NCBI GenBank assembly: GCA_045603225.1
Contig: JAZULT010000047.1
Coordinates: forward strand, 4,411 to 68,410
DNA length: 64,000 nucleotides
From: RGIG9115 sp045603225
GTDB lineage: Bacteria; Bacillota; Clostridia; UBA1381
Direction: 5' to 3'
The translations under genes and the position numbers were made by a program. Below are positions 24,509 to 34,500 of this stretch, piece after piece. Under the pieces are notes generated by a model, which was not told where the DNA came from, ran no database searches, and saw nothing but the letters and a program-made list of their open reading frames with translations. Numbering within the stretch: the stretch's first letter is position 1; the number at the start of each line of letters is the position of its first letter.

Positions 24509-25582
24509 TTATCTCAACTTATCAATAATTTTATTAAGCTCCGGTTCCATTTTCTCAATATCAGCAACAAGCTTGAACTGATTTCTTGCTCTGTCAAGAT
24601 TATGATGTTCTCTGTGAATCTTAAAATATGTATCACCGTTTAAGTAGTCGGTAAGGAATCTTATACCACACTCGTATGTAAGAAGCTTTGCCGAGAAAGG
24701 CAGAAGCTCAATTTCTCTGTCTGTCAGGTCTTCCATCATTTCCTTGCAATAGCCTTTTGCAAAGCTCTCGAAAAGTCCGGCATCAAAGTTTACCTTGTCA
24801 AGGTCAGTTTCATCCTCTGCCGCAGTTGAGCCGCCCATTCTGAGTGCATCACCGAAATCGTAAAGTGCACTGCCCGGCATAACTGTATCAAGGTCAATTA
24901 CACATACAGCTTTTCTTGTATTTGCATCAAAAAGAATATTATTTATTTTTGTATCGTTATGAGTTACACGAAGCGGAATACTTCCATCTGCAATGCCGTT
25001 TACAACAACATCTGCAAACTCCGCATTTTTGAGTGCAAACTCAATTTCTGCCTGAACTGATGATGCGCGGCCTGCTCTGTCCGCTGCAATAGCTTCCTTA
25101 AGTGCTTCAACACGTTTGGGAGTATTGTGGAAGTCAACAATTGTCTCGTAGAGTGTATCTACAGGGAAATCGCTGAGCATTTTCTGGAAACGGCCGAAGC
25201 CTTCTCCTGCATTAAACAGGTCTTCCGCATTACCGTCTTCTATAGTAATTGTATCGGGAACAAATGTATATACACGGAACGCATTGTTATCGTCGTGCAT
25301 ATAAAGGTTCTTTCCGTCATCCGTTTTTATAACAGTCATGGTTTCTCTCTTAACATCTCCGCCGTTTTCAGCTATTTTTTCTCTCAGGAAAGATGTTACT
25401 CTTTCGATGTTATCCATAACCTGGACAGGATTTTTGAATACATTTGTGTTTATTCTCTGAAGAATGTAATTATTTGTACTTGTAAGATACGTATCATTTA
25501 TATGACCGTTTCCGTATTCCTCTATTCTTGATTCAATATTAAACTTGTCAAGAATTTTATTTAAATCGATATTGGTGCTCAT
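24509..25582 (-). CDS. NahK-like N-acetylhexosamine 1-kinase (APH family)
   Basis: 357 residues, the size of Bifidobacterium NahK (about 359). Phosphotransferase-fold motifs: GNGHINDTYL (nucleotide loop), catalytic VTHNDTKINNILFD (HxD), and metal-binding CVIDLDTVMPG. The C-terminal RFLTDYLNGDTYFKIHREHHNLDRARNQ segment is typical of the NahK branch. The expected reaction is ATP-dependent phosphorylation of GlcNAc/GalNAc at C1. It begins 2 bp after a sugar nucleotidyltransferase, so the pair could turn a free amino sugar into an NDP-sugar. No lacto-N-biose phosphorylase is present here, so the sugar source is unknown. Confidence 0.78.
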   Translation of the reverse strand: MSTNIDLNKILDKFNIESRIEEYGNGHINDTYLTSTNNYILQRINTNVFKNPVQVMDNIERVTSFLREKIAENGGDVKRETMTVIKTDDGKNLYMHDDNNAFRVYTFVPDTITIEDGNAEDLFNAGEGFGRFQKMLSDFPVDTLYETIVDFHNTPKRVEALKEAIAADRAGRASSVQAEIEFALKNAEFADVVVNGIADGSIPLRVTHNDTKINNILFDANTRKAVCVIDLDTVMPGSALYDFGDALRMGGSTAAEDETDLDKVNFDAGLFESFAKGYCKEMMEDLTDREIELLPFSAKLLTYECGIRFLTDYLNGDTYFKIHREHHNLDRARNQFKLVADIEKMEPELNKIIDKLR

Positions 25583-25584
25583 AA

Positions 25585-26436
25585 TCAGATTAATCCTCCC
25601 CTATTATAAAGCCCCTTGTCTGTTAGTTTTGCTATTGCTGCCTGTACTGCAGGAGTGTCTTGTGAATATGTTACGCCGTACCACTGTTCTGAAGTTGGAA
25701 GTACAACAACCTTTTTTCCTTCTTCTTTAATTCTCTGACCTACTGCCATAGGAAGATAGAATTCCTTTTTCGGTTCGTTTGCATTTTCTGAGAGAAATTC
25801 GATGAATTTCTTTTCAAGGAACGGGAATATGCCTGTGTCAAGTCCCCACATATTCATCGAAACAATAGTATCAAGAGAATATCCTGCATCAGCAGTAAGT
25901 CCGTCTGTTTCTACTATATCAACGAGATATCCGTCTTCTGTCTTACAAACACCTCTTGTAACAGTTCCGTTTTCTGACAGTGTTTTTCCGAGTTCATAGC
26001 CTGCCATGCACATTTCATTGCTTGTTGAAAGGTGGTCAAACATTGTTTTATATACGCTCTGTCCGTAATAGTCATCTGCATTTATTACAAGGAACGGTTT
26101 TTTAACCGCGTCTTTGGCACACCAGATTGCCTGACCTGTACCCCACGGCTTTTCTCTGCCGGGGTTAAGTGTATATCCGCCAGGAAGGTTATCCTTTTCC
26201 TGGAATACGTATTCTACATCAATCATTTTTTCAACACGCTTGCCGCAAGCTTCTCTGAAATCCTTTTCAATGTCCTTTCTGATAATTATAACAGCTTTAT
26301 CAAAGCCCGCCTTTGCCGCATCGTATACTGAATAGTCAATTATCATTTCTCCGTTTGGGCCCATAGGTGCTGCCTGCTTAAGTCCTCCAAAACGACTGCC
26401 CATACCTGCAGCCATAATTACGAGTTCTGCGCTCAT
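25585..26436 (-). CDS. Sugar-1-phosphate nucleotidyltransferase
   Basis: 283 residues. N-terminal NTP-binding signature MAAGMGSRFGGLKQ, the GTGQAIWCAKDAV segment and the NADDYYG motif (metal-binding Asp pair) mark a nucleotidyltransferase of the UDP-sugar pyrophosphorylase type. ATG at 26436 has AAGGA about 10 nt upstream; upstream in-frame starts lack a ribosome site. It is 2 bp ahead of the NahK-like kinase and surely in one operon. By analogy with AmgK-MurU and the NahK/GlmU route, the pair would salvage amino sugars to UDP-sugars. The nucleotide and sugar are inferred, not seen. Confidence 0.8.
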   Translation of the reverse strand: MSAELVIMAAGMGSRFGGLKQAAPMGPNGEMIIDYSVYDAAKAGFDKAVIIIRKDIEKDFREACGKRVEKMIDVEYVFQEKDNLPGGYTLNPGREKPWGTGQAIWCAKDAVKKPFLVINADDYYGQSVYKTMFDHLSTSNEMCMAGYELGKTLSENGTVTRGVCKTEDGYLVDIVETDGLTADAGYSLDTIVSMNMWGLDTGIFPFLEKKFIEFLSENANEPKKEFYLPMAVGQRIKEEGKKVVVLPTSEQWYGVTYSQDTPAVQAAIAKLTDKGLYNRGGLI

Positions 26437-26597
26437 TAAAATCATTTCCTTTCTTAATTCATCTACCGATGATTTTACATACATAATTATTATATCACAT
26501 TATATTCAATATATCAATATGTAAAAAGTCCAAAAAATTACACTTTTGGTCAGTCAAGTTGTCACAAATCCGCAATATTCCACGGACAGTGCTTTGC

Positions 26598-26660
26598 TCA
26601 ATGTTATTAACTTAAAAGATAAGTTACAGCGATATATCGCTAAATTACAATTCAGTCAAA
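26598..26660. repeat. Dispersed palindromic repeat, copy related to 58400
   Basis: Starts CAATGTTATTAACTTAA and continues with GATAAGTTACAGCGATATATCGCTAAATTACAATT (written here in two overlapping parts: GATAAGTTACAGCG and CGATATATCGCTAAATTACA). The core palindrome GCGATATATCGC and flanks match the copy at 58400-58455. It lacks a matching right-hand end, so it looks truncated. The remaining gap sequence (26437-26597) holds the ribosome site of the nucleotidyltransferase gene and a GTAAAAAGTCC-type stretch with no recognised feature. Confidence 0.7.
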
Positions 26661-26663
26661 CAA

Positions 26664-26757
26664 AAAAATTACCTTCCCCCAACGTTCGCGCAATACTGTT
26701 AACTTGAGTAGAAGCCTTAAGTTAACAGTATTGCATGATTGGGGGAAGGTAATTTTT
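26664..26757 (-). terminator. Large nested cruciform ending the SLH gene
   Basis: Two perfect nested stems: outer AAAAATTACCTTCCCCCAA (26664-26682 with 26739-26757, 19 bp) and inner GCAATACTGTTAACTT (26690-26705 with 26719-26734, 16 bp). The outer stem overlaps the SLH stop codon, and the inner stem has the CAATACTGTTAACTT ends seen in other repeats. On the minus strand it ends in a T5 tract, so it can act as a terminator. Confidence 0.75.
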
Positions 26758-29700
26758 ATTTACAGTCTTCCCATTTAATTTCAAGGTCTGTCTTATCTTC
26801 AAGATAATAGTTATGCGTAATTGTCGCTTCAAGCACAGTTACATAATACCATCTGTCAATATACAAGTCATTAAACGGATTGAAGTCAAGAGATTTTACA
26901 TATTCTTCCGAAGGATTTCTGCCGAGAATCTTATTCACAACAGTCATTACTTCGGCTCTTGAAATTTCTCTTTCAGGAAGGAAAGTTCCGTCCTCATACC
27001 CCTGTACCAAACCGCTTTCACAGAGCGTCATAATATCTTCATATGCCCAGTGGTCTTCGGTCACATCCGGGAATCCGTCAACATTAATATTCTTTTCAAG
27101 CTTTGTAAATCTGCATATGAGCGATGCAAATTCAGCACGTGTAAGATTTCTCGAAGGCTTGAATTCACCGTCGGGATAACCCAATACAACATCATCGTTT
27201 GCCATATACTCTATTTCAGTTACCGACCAGCGGTCAAGCTTAACATCCGGGAATATATTTCCGCTTGTCTCGAACGGTTTTTCGTACTGCTTATTTCTCA
27301 CGCGGTACAAAATAGCTGTCATTTCCTCACGTGTTATATTACCTTCAGGCTGAACACTTCCGTCAGGGTAACCGTTTATATATCCGATATGTGTCGGATG
27401 CTCCTGTCCGAAAATATCAACAGTATATCTTCTGGTCTTGTCAATGGTAACGGTTCCACCGCCACCTCCGCCTCCGCCACCACCGTAGGAAGTGGTTTTA
27501 ACAGGATAGGTATATGTTATTGTATCGCCTTTGATTCCGTCTTTACACTCATGGTAGTTTCCGGCACCGCAGGCAGGACAGTCTGTACGTCCGCATGCGA
27601 GATAGTACATAGCTTTAACAGTAGTCGTCACTGAAAGCGTTTCCTTATCTCCCTCAGCACTTCCGCTGAAATGTGTCTGAGTCTTAGTTATATCAAACGG
27701 GTCGGGATTAGTCTTATTTGTAGTATAGAACACAACAACATTCGGCTCTTCCGCATACTCGTTTTGTACCCAGTAATTTGTTTTCTTTTTATAATTACCG
27801 CTGCTGTCCGGTTCGCTGTCGAGCTTCACTGTCGGAACTCCCAGATGAACAAAATCTATTGTTTCTTGTATCTTAGTTGCTTCCTTATTACCGTCAATCC
27901 ATGCAATGATTTCAATTTCGTCCATACGTACAGTCGGAATTATAGGATTAATTTCGTCGTATACGATAATATCAGTCCATGGAGTCCAGTTTCCGTCAAC
28001 AATCTTATAGCGATATTGATATTTTATAGTACCGTTACCCGTTCTTGCAAGCTTAATACCTTCGGCATATGCACCTGTACCGAGCACGTGCGCACTGATT
28101 TTGTCGACATTATACGGGGACAGTATACGAACAGTTCCATCCGTCATCTTCTTGTCCTGCAGTATGTAATATGCAGATACAACCTCACTTATTCTTTCCG
28201 TATTTTCGTTTTTAAGAAATGCTTTTACAGAAGTAGTTTCAGTAAGCGGAAGCTCTACATTTGAAGCTCTCTCACCATGTTGTTCAGCTTCGCTTATCTG
28301 GAAGAATATACGGTACTTTCCTTTGTCAGTCAGGTCATCAGGCATCTGTATGATTGTTTTCAGATTCTCTTCCTTGATGTAAACACCTGACGGAAGTGTT
28401 ATTACAGGCGCCGGAGGTGCGAAGTAATACACGTAATTTGTAGCCGGGCTTATTTTGTCAGTAGCTTCGTTTACGGCACGTACGTTTAATACCTTATCCT
28501 CTGTCGGGAACGAAATTGTTCCTGTATATTCCTTCCATTCTGTTTCGTTATCAAACTTCCACTGAATTTTTACATTCTCATCATCTTCATAAGGACTGTA
28601 AAGGTTTACTTCGAAATCAGTCTTACTTTCAGTATATGTTCCGCTCGGCTTGTCAGCATAAGGCGGAAGAGGATTAGCCTGTGCGTCAACAACATAAACA
28701 TAGTTATTCACAGAGCTGCTTACACCATCAAGAATAGTTTTGATTTTAAGAGCTACCGGAGTTTCAATATTCATGTCAAGCTTACAAAGCGGCTCTTCGG
28801 TTGTATCGGGAGTTCTGTAGGCATTGCCTGTCTTAAGGTCGAGATAAAAACGTCCGCTGTCGTTATTCTTAAACGAACCTTGTATACCGTTTATTTCATA
28901 TTCAACGATACAGTCTTCACCGTAAACCGAGTCAATCGGAATAAGCTGATAATCGTCAATTTCACCGGATTCAAGAGCTATCGGAGCTTCAGGAATAACG
29001 GTATAGGTATAAACACCGATATTACTCTTTACGGTAACACCGTCGATTACTGCAACCGCAACCGCCTTAATGACAGTATTACCCTTGATATCTATAGGAG
29101 TTTTTTCGTCATAATGCTTTGTAATCCCTGAATCCACATCATTCATATCAGGGTTCGGGACATAAGCACCGTCTGAGCTTACAGTATAGTAAATCTCAAC
29201 ACCGTCGGGAACTTCCTCAAACAGAGTTTCTATTGTTTCGTCATCAAAATCATGTACATAATATCCCGGTTTTACCGTAGTAACAGGTGTTGCCGGTCTG
29301 TCATGAACGACTTCATATGTATGAGTTACTACATCGGAATAATATTTACCGTCTTTTACAACAACAGCCTTGATTTCTTCATAGTCTGTAACGTAAATTC
29401 TTACTTCATCGGTAAATTCGTCATATGTCGAATTTTCAGCCTTATTTGCGGTAGGACTTGTAATCGGGTCACTTCCGTCCGTAGTATACAAAATCTCATA
29501 ATGCTCTGTAGTATCCTTTGTACTTTCCGGAGCATATATGCTTATCCATTCAGCTTCGGTAAGCTGAGTAGTTTCAGGTGCGAACACAGGCGGATACGGC
29601 TTGATTTCATATACAAGCGGAATTCCTTCGCCTTCAGTACCTTTTATTTTAGCTCTGATTTCAGCATCCTTATCAAGTGTAATCGGCTTATCATAAGTTT

Positions 29701-31450
29701 TCCACTCGCCGCCGTCTATTGAATATTCAATTTGCTGACCGTCTTTTTTAGGGAAGAGACTTACGTCTATGCTTCCGACATACTCGCCCGGAGGATAGTA
29801 TGCAATTACATCTCTGTCGAAATGATACATAAAGGTTGTGGGCTCACCCCATTCACCCTTATACTTAGAAACAGCAACAATCTTGGTATCATATGTAAGA
29901 GTCAGCTCTCCGTCATAGAGAGTACCGTTAACACGCGGGTCACCGTCATTTCTCGTATAGTATATTTCAGCAGATTCAGGCTCATGACATTCAAGCTTAA
30001 CATTCAGCTCAACATCACTGTAATGCCCCTCACCGGGAATAGCAATAACGTCACCCGGCTTTACACCGAGGTAATATGTAGAAACATCACTGTGTCCCCA
30101 GCCGTTCACTGTTACAAGACGGACTGTTCTTCTACGGTCAATCAGGTCACCGAGCGAACCGTCATTTGCAGTTATTTTCTTCCATGAAATTTCAGCATTG
30201 GTACCGACATACGGATTGTCAGGTTCATCATTAATCAAATCAGCATTGAGCTGAGTATTGAACGTGTAATAAATTTCATTTTCTATAGGTGTTGAAGTAT
30301 CATGGTGGTCAGTAGCATATACTTTAAATCCTGCAGAATCAGTTGTCCAGTTTTCGGTATACGTGGATGGGATAAACTCATCATTGCTGTTAAAAAGCTC
30401 AGGTGCAGGCGGCAGAATAATATAGTTGTAGGTTTTTGTATTACTTACAGCACCGTCCTTTTCTCTGACAACATAACACTGAATGTCCTGTGTATATGTT
30501 ATCGGAATACCGTTCTCATGGTCATACACACTGTAAACATCAAAATCCGTCATACCGTCAGTCTTATAATATATAGTACCCGGCTCATCCGTAATAAGTC
30601 TTACGTTCTGTGCTTCCGTATAGATTGAAGGTGCAGGATCGGGAATAGGCGGATTTGGCTTTGTTTCATCAACAATATTAAAGTTGAATACACCGCCGTT
30701 TTCCGCATAATACTGGAAGTTTCTTTCTATATCGTCTATATCATCACCGTCAGTATCCGAATTCGGAACGTTCTTGGCAAAAAGCTCCAGGGTATATTCA
30801 TCACCCGGCATTACTTCTATGTATACACTTGTTCTTCCCGTTTCAATAGGCTTGAGCGGGAGTCTTAAAATATTGTACCAGTTATTCTTATTCTTTGTAA
30901 GCTCAGGCAATTTTCCGCCTTTATAGAAGATAGTAGCATAGGCATAACCTATTCTGCTGTCAGGCTTTTTATCCTTTACATGATTTCCGTGAGCAACGGT
31001 CATAAAGCCGACCTTTGTCTCATTAATTTCCTCCTTATCATCGTCCGGGAGATAATCTCCGAAATCACCTTCAACGGAGTCATCTGCCCAGTCTGCGACA
31101 AATTTATATTCAATAGGAGTTGTGCTGTTCTTGTCAACAAGCTCAAAATACTTTGTATCATAATATATCTTGACGGTAAATCCACCAAGATTAAACTGTT
31201 GTTCCCACTGTTCATCCCCGTTCGGGTCTTCCTTATTCGGGTCGTCTACAGCAAGATATACATAGGTATTATCAGCCTTTTTTATCTCTCTCGTGTCTGT
31301 TGTATCTGTCAGCGGACGAGCATCGTCAAATCCGTGAAGATACACACGTCTGAATGTTTTATCAGAATCCTTTGCCATTACATTCATAGGCAGAATCGAC
31401 AGTATCATACTAATACACAATAATAGTGAAAAGCCTTTTCTTAACTTCAT
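26756..31450 (-). CDS. Large SLH-anchored surface protein with chitobiase-type repeats
   Basis: 1564 residues. Signal peptide (MKLRKGFSLLLCISMILSIL, cleavage near VMAKD). A cohesin/carbohydrate-binding-like beta domain is seen at about 30-235 (LGGFTVKIYYD...). At least five Ig-like chitobiase/Fn3-associated repeats follow (about 270-1310), with signatures such as GTIYYKTDG, EILYTTDGSDP and VEIYYTVSSDG. A Gly run lies at about 1322-1332, and three SLH domains at about 1345-1540 (GYPDGEFKPSRNLTRAEF, GYEDGTFLPEREISRAEV). SLH domains hold the protein on the cell wall. The N-terminal architecture suggests a display scaffold or adhesin; no catalytic domain is visible. Confidence 0.85.
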   Translation of the reverse strand: MKLRKGFSLLLCISMILSILPMNVMAKDSDKTFRRVYLHGFDDARPLTDTTDTREIKKADNTYVYLAVDDPNKEDPNGDEQWEQQFNLGGFTVKIYYDTKYFELVDKNSTTPIEYKFVADWADDSVEGDFGDYLPDDDKEEINETKVGFMTVAHGNHVKDKKPDSRIGYAYATIFYKGGKLPELTKNKNNWYNILRLPLKPIETGRTSVYIEVMPGDEYTLELFAKNVPNSDTDGDDIDDIERNFQYYAENGGVFNFNIVDETKPNPPIPDPAPSIYTEAQNVRLITDEPGTIYYKTDGMTDFDVYSVYDHENGIPITYTQDIQCYVVREKDGAVSNTKTYNYIILPPAPELFNSNDEFIPSTYTENWTTDSAGFKVYATDHHDTSTPIENEIYYTFNTQLNADLINDEPDNPYVGTNAEISWKKITANDGSLGDLIDRRRTVRLVTVNGWGHSDVSTYYLGVKPGDVIAIPGEGHYSDVELNVKLECHEPESAEIYYTRNDGDPRVNGTLYDGELTLTYDTKIVAVSKYKGEWGEPTTFMYHFDRDVIAYYPPGEYVGSIDVSLFPKKDGQQIEYSIDGGEWKTYDKPITLDKDAEIRAKIKGTEGEGIPLVYEIKPYPPVFAPETTQLTEAEWISIYAPESTKDTTEHYEILYTTDGSDPITSPTANKAENSTYDEFTDEVRIYVTDYEEIKAVVVKDGKYYSDVVTHTYEVVHDRPATPVTTVKPGYYVHDFDDETIETLFEEVPDGVEIYYTVSSDGAYVPNPDMNDVDSGITKHYDEKTPIDIKGNTVIKAVAVAVIDGVTVKSNIGVYTYTVIPEAPIALESGEIDDYQLIPIDSVYGEDCIVEYEINGIQGSFKNNDSGRFYLDLKTGNAYRTPDTTEEPLCKLDMNIETPVALKIKTILDGVSSSVNNYVYVVDAQANPLPPYADKPSGTYTESKTDFEVNLYSPYEDDENVKIQWKFDNETEWKEYTGTISFPTEDKVLNVRAVNEATDKISPATNYVYYFAPPAPVITLPSGVYIKEENLKTIIQMPDDLTDKGKYRIFFQISEAEQHGERASNVELPLTETTSVKAFLKNENTERISEVVSAYYILQDKKMTDGTVRILSPYNVDKISAHVLGTGAYAEGIKLARTGNGTIKYQYRYKIVDGNWTPWTDIIVYDEINPIIPTVRMDEIEIIAWIDGNKEATKIQETIDFVHLGVPTVKLDSEPDSSGNYKKKTNYWVQNEYAEEPNVVVFYTTNKTNPDPFDITKTQTHFSGSAEGDKETLSVTTTVKAMYYLACGRTDCPACGAGNYHECKDGIKGDTITYTYPVKTTSYGGGGGGGGGGTVTIDKTRRYTVDIFGQEHPTHIGYINGYPDGSVQPEGNITREEMTAILYRVRNKQYEKPFETSGNIFPDVKLDRWSVTEIEYMANDDVVLGYPDGEFKPSRNLTRAEFASLICRFTKLEKNINVDGFPDVTEDHWAYEDIMTLCESGLVQGYEDGTFLPEREISRAEVMTVVNKILGRNPSEEYVKSLDFNPFNDLYIDRWYYVTVLEATITHNYYLEDKTDLEIKWEDCK

Positions 31451-31501
31451 TTTACTAACTCCTTTTTGAAATTTATTGTAAATTAACCAATATAATGTGT
31501 G

Positions 31502-31572
31502 CCTCTTTCAAAGCACAAAATCCTCATACGAGGATTGTATGCTTTGAAAGAGGGGAAAGAATATATCTTTCC
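31502..31572 (-). terminator. Double-hairpin end of the first dockerin gene
   Basis: CCTCTTTCAAAGCA (31502-31515) pairs with 31540-31553, with an inner AATCCTC/GAGGATT stem. A second hairpin GGAAAG/CTTTCC lies at 31554-31572. The same pair of structures recurs after the next gene at 35334-35396, so the duplicated unit includes the 3' flank. Confidence 0.65.
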
Positions 31573-31591
31573 TCTCATTCAATTATAATAA

Positions 31592-34500
31592 TTATTTACC
31601 CCATGATACGAGTACGTATGAGATATCGTCAGCATCTATTCTGCCGTCACGGTTAAGGTCGTACTTAACGTAATCAGCCATATCAACCTTTTCTGTCTTA
31701 TCATCATATCCGAAGTATGATACTACTGCTGCGAGGTCATACTTATCAATAATGTTATCCTGTGCAATATCACCTGCGAGGAATGTGATGTCTCTCTTTG
31801 ATCTGTCAAGATCTTTTTCGATATAATCTTCTCTTATTGTTCCGTCTGCTTTTTCAAGTGCATTGTTCCAGAACTTAAGTGTCTTATCGCTATCTACAAC
31901 TGTTGTATAACGAGCTGTTCTATAGCCTTCACCCTTAACTACAACTGTATATCTGTAGCCTGATACAACATCAAATGTCCATTCAGCTCTTGCATCTGTG
32001 TAGTCACCGTCATACTTAACATTTTCAGCATCTGTACCTGAGCCTACATAACCTGTGTAAACGTCACCGTTTGAACCTGTGACTGTTACCCACATATCGT
32101 TGTAATCAGCAGCCTTGCCTGCTGTGATATTGTTGTTGAAGTCAATACCGATTGTAAGCTTATTCTTCTTTTCTTCAATTGTGATTTCTGAAGTAACAGA
32201 ATTAGCAATATCAAACTTACCTTCGCCTGCGTTTATATCACCGTTCGGGATATATTCATCAACAATATTGTCTTCAAGAAGCGCTGTCTTAATCTTTGAG
32301 TCTGCGTATGTTTGAGTATCAGCAACTCCGAATGTGAATGTGCCTGTACCGTTGAATGTAACAGAACCGATAAGAATCTGCTCACCTGTAGCATCAGGAG
32401 CTGTTACACCGTCAAAGTTAAATACATATGCTTCATCATCACTGATATCACTTGTAAGAGTTACACCCTTATCAGCTGCAGGAGCAAGTGTGTAACCAAT
32501 CTTGTCGTTGCTTGTAAGAACAAACTTTGTCTGTACAGCCATAAGTCTGTTGATTGTCTTATTATCTTCAGTAGGCTCTACATAAATATTGTAAACTCTT
32601 TCATCATCAGTAGGAACAAAGCTGAGTTTTACAGTATCAGCAATATTACCTGCTGTAGGAACTCTGTAAACACTTGCATTTACAGTTGCAGTGTCAGCGA
32701 CTGTATAAATTGCAGTTGCATCTGTGATGTTGATACCATAGCGACCGTTTGTGTCGTTAAGTTTAACATTAACGTTAGAAGTGCCTGCGATATCAAGTTT
32801 CTGACCTGCTCTGAGTAAGAAACCTTCCTTAACCCCATCAAGATCAATTATTGAATTTTCAACAGAAACACTGCCATTTTGACCACCAAGATAGAAACGA
32901 CCTTCGATCTTATTAACATCAATATTAGAGTCTTTAATTATAACGCTGTTTCCATTACCGTTGTCGCAAATAACTGCAGTTAAACCAGCAGTAGAATCAT
33001 TATCAATAATGATGTCTGTTCCGTTCAGAAGATTGATTGCAGAACCTGTTCCGCCATTTATACCCATAAGATATGTGCCTGTTACACCTGTAGCAGTAAT
33101 ATCTACGTTATCAAATGTTAATTTCTGGTCTGCAAACATCCAGAATACAGCTGTGCTTGCCTTTACTGAAGGAGCAACAACAATGTTACCATTCATGAAA
33201 GTTGTTGTACCAAAGTAAAGGTCATCTTCATTAAGTGTAAGTGTATTACCATTCAAATCTATTGTAGTCGCCTTTGTAATACTTCTCTGACTTGCAAGAA
33301 CAGGAGCAGCATCTGCATAAAGTGTAATTGTATCGCCTTCTGCAGCCGCAGCAAAGGCTGACTCAAGTGTAGGATATTCGTTATCTCCAATCTTTACAAT
33401 CGGATATACAGACTCACCGTCAGCAACAACTTCATTATTCTGTGCAACAAAGTTAAATGTGCTTACATCTGTATCAGCTTCGAGGAGGTATGCACCCTGG
33501 TCACCAGGCTGAACATTTATAAGCTTGTTATTTGAAAGTGTAATATCAGTGTCAGCATTCAAATCACCGATAGCAATACCCGGTTTCTTTGTAAGACCGT
33601 CAAATGTACAGTTTTCAACTGTTACAGCGTCCACTTCACTACCATAAGCTTCGTGAATCTTAAGACCACGGTAACCTGTGAATGTACATGAATCGAACGT
33701 TGCAGTTCCATCACCATACCATACAGCATAAACGCTTGGTTCATTTGATTCAAATGTACAATCGGTAAATGTTGCACCTGTTTCAGGAGCATTACCATTA
33801 TCTGTATCAAGCTGAATTTCGTCCATGAAATCACAGTCTGTAAACTTGAGCTTTCCTGCAAATTCAAGATATGTAAATTCCCATGCATCTTCAGCATACG
33901 AAACAGATTCATCTTTAAAGTTTACATTATTGAATGTAAGACAAGTGTCGTTTGCAGCACGGATAGAACCAACACCGTCACCTGTTGCTGTAATTGTGTA
34001 GTCGTTACCAACTATTGTAAGTTCAGCAGCTGATTCAGCCGGAACCATAGGAGTTGAACCGTGTCCTGCACCTGTTACCCATTTAGCATCAGCAAGAAGT
34101 GTAAGTGTAACTTTACCGCTCTTTGCTGTAGCAGCTGCAAGAGCTGCATCAAATGTATCATAGTATGTAGTACCGATTTTTGCAGCATACTTAGTGTCAT
34201 CAACAGTAAGATTATTAACATTTGTATTATTATTACTATAGCTTGGTCCTGTTATTGTGTTGTTAATATACAAGCTTTCGTCTACCGGATTACCTTCTGC
34301 ATCCTGTGCGTAAAGAGTTCCGCCAAATGAATTACCTACCATTTTTACAGTAGTTCCGCTTTCATCGTGCCATACACCGACAATACCGCCCATTTCAATA
34401 AGGTCACCGTCATCGACATAGTCAGTAAGAGTAACAGTACCCGTGCTTGAACAATTTTCAAATGTATTACCATAGTGAGCTATACCTGCGATTCCGCCGA

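Noticed and set aside
27671..28264. 197-codon plus-strand frame, with others at 29252-30628
   Set aside because: All antisense to the SLH protein, Cys/Ile/Tyr-rich in a way typical of reversed AT-rich coding sequence.
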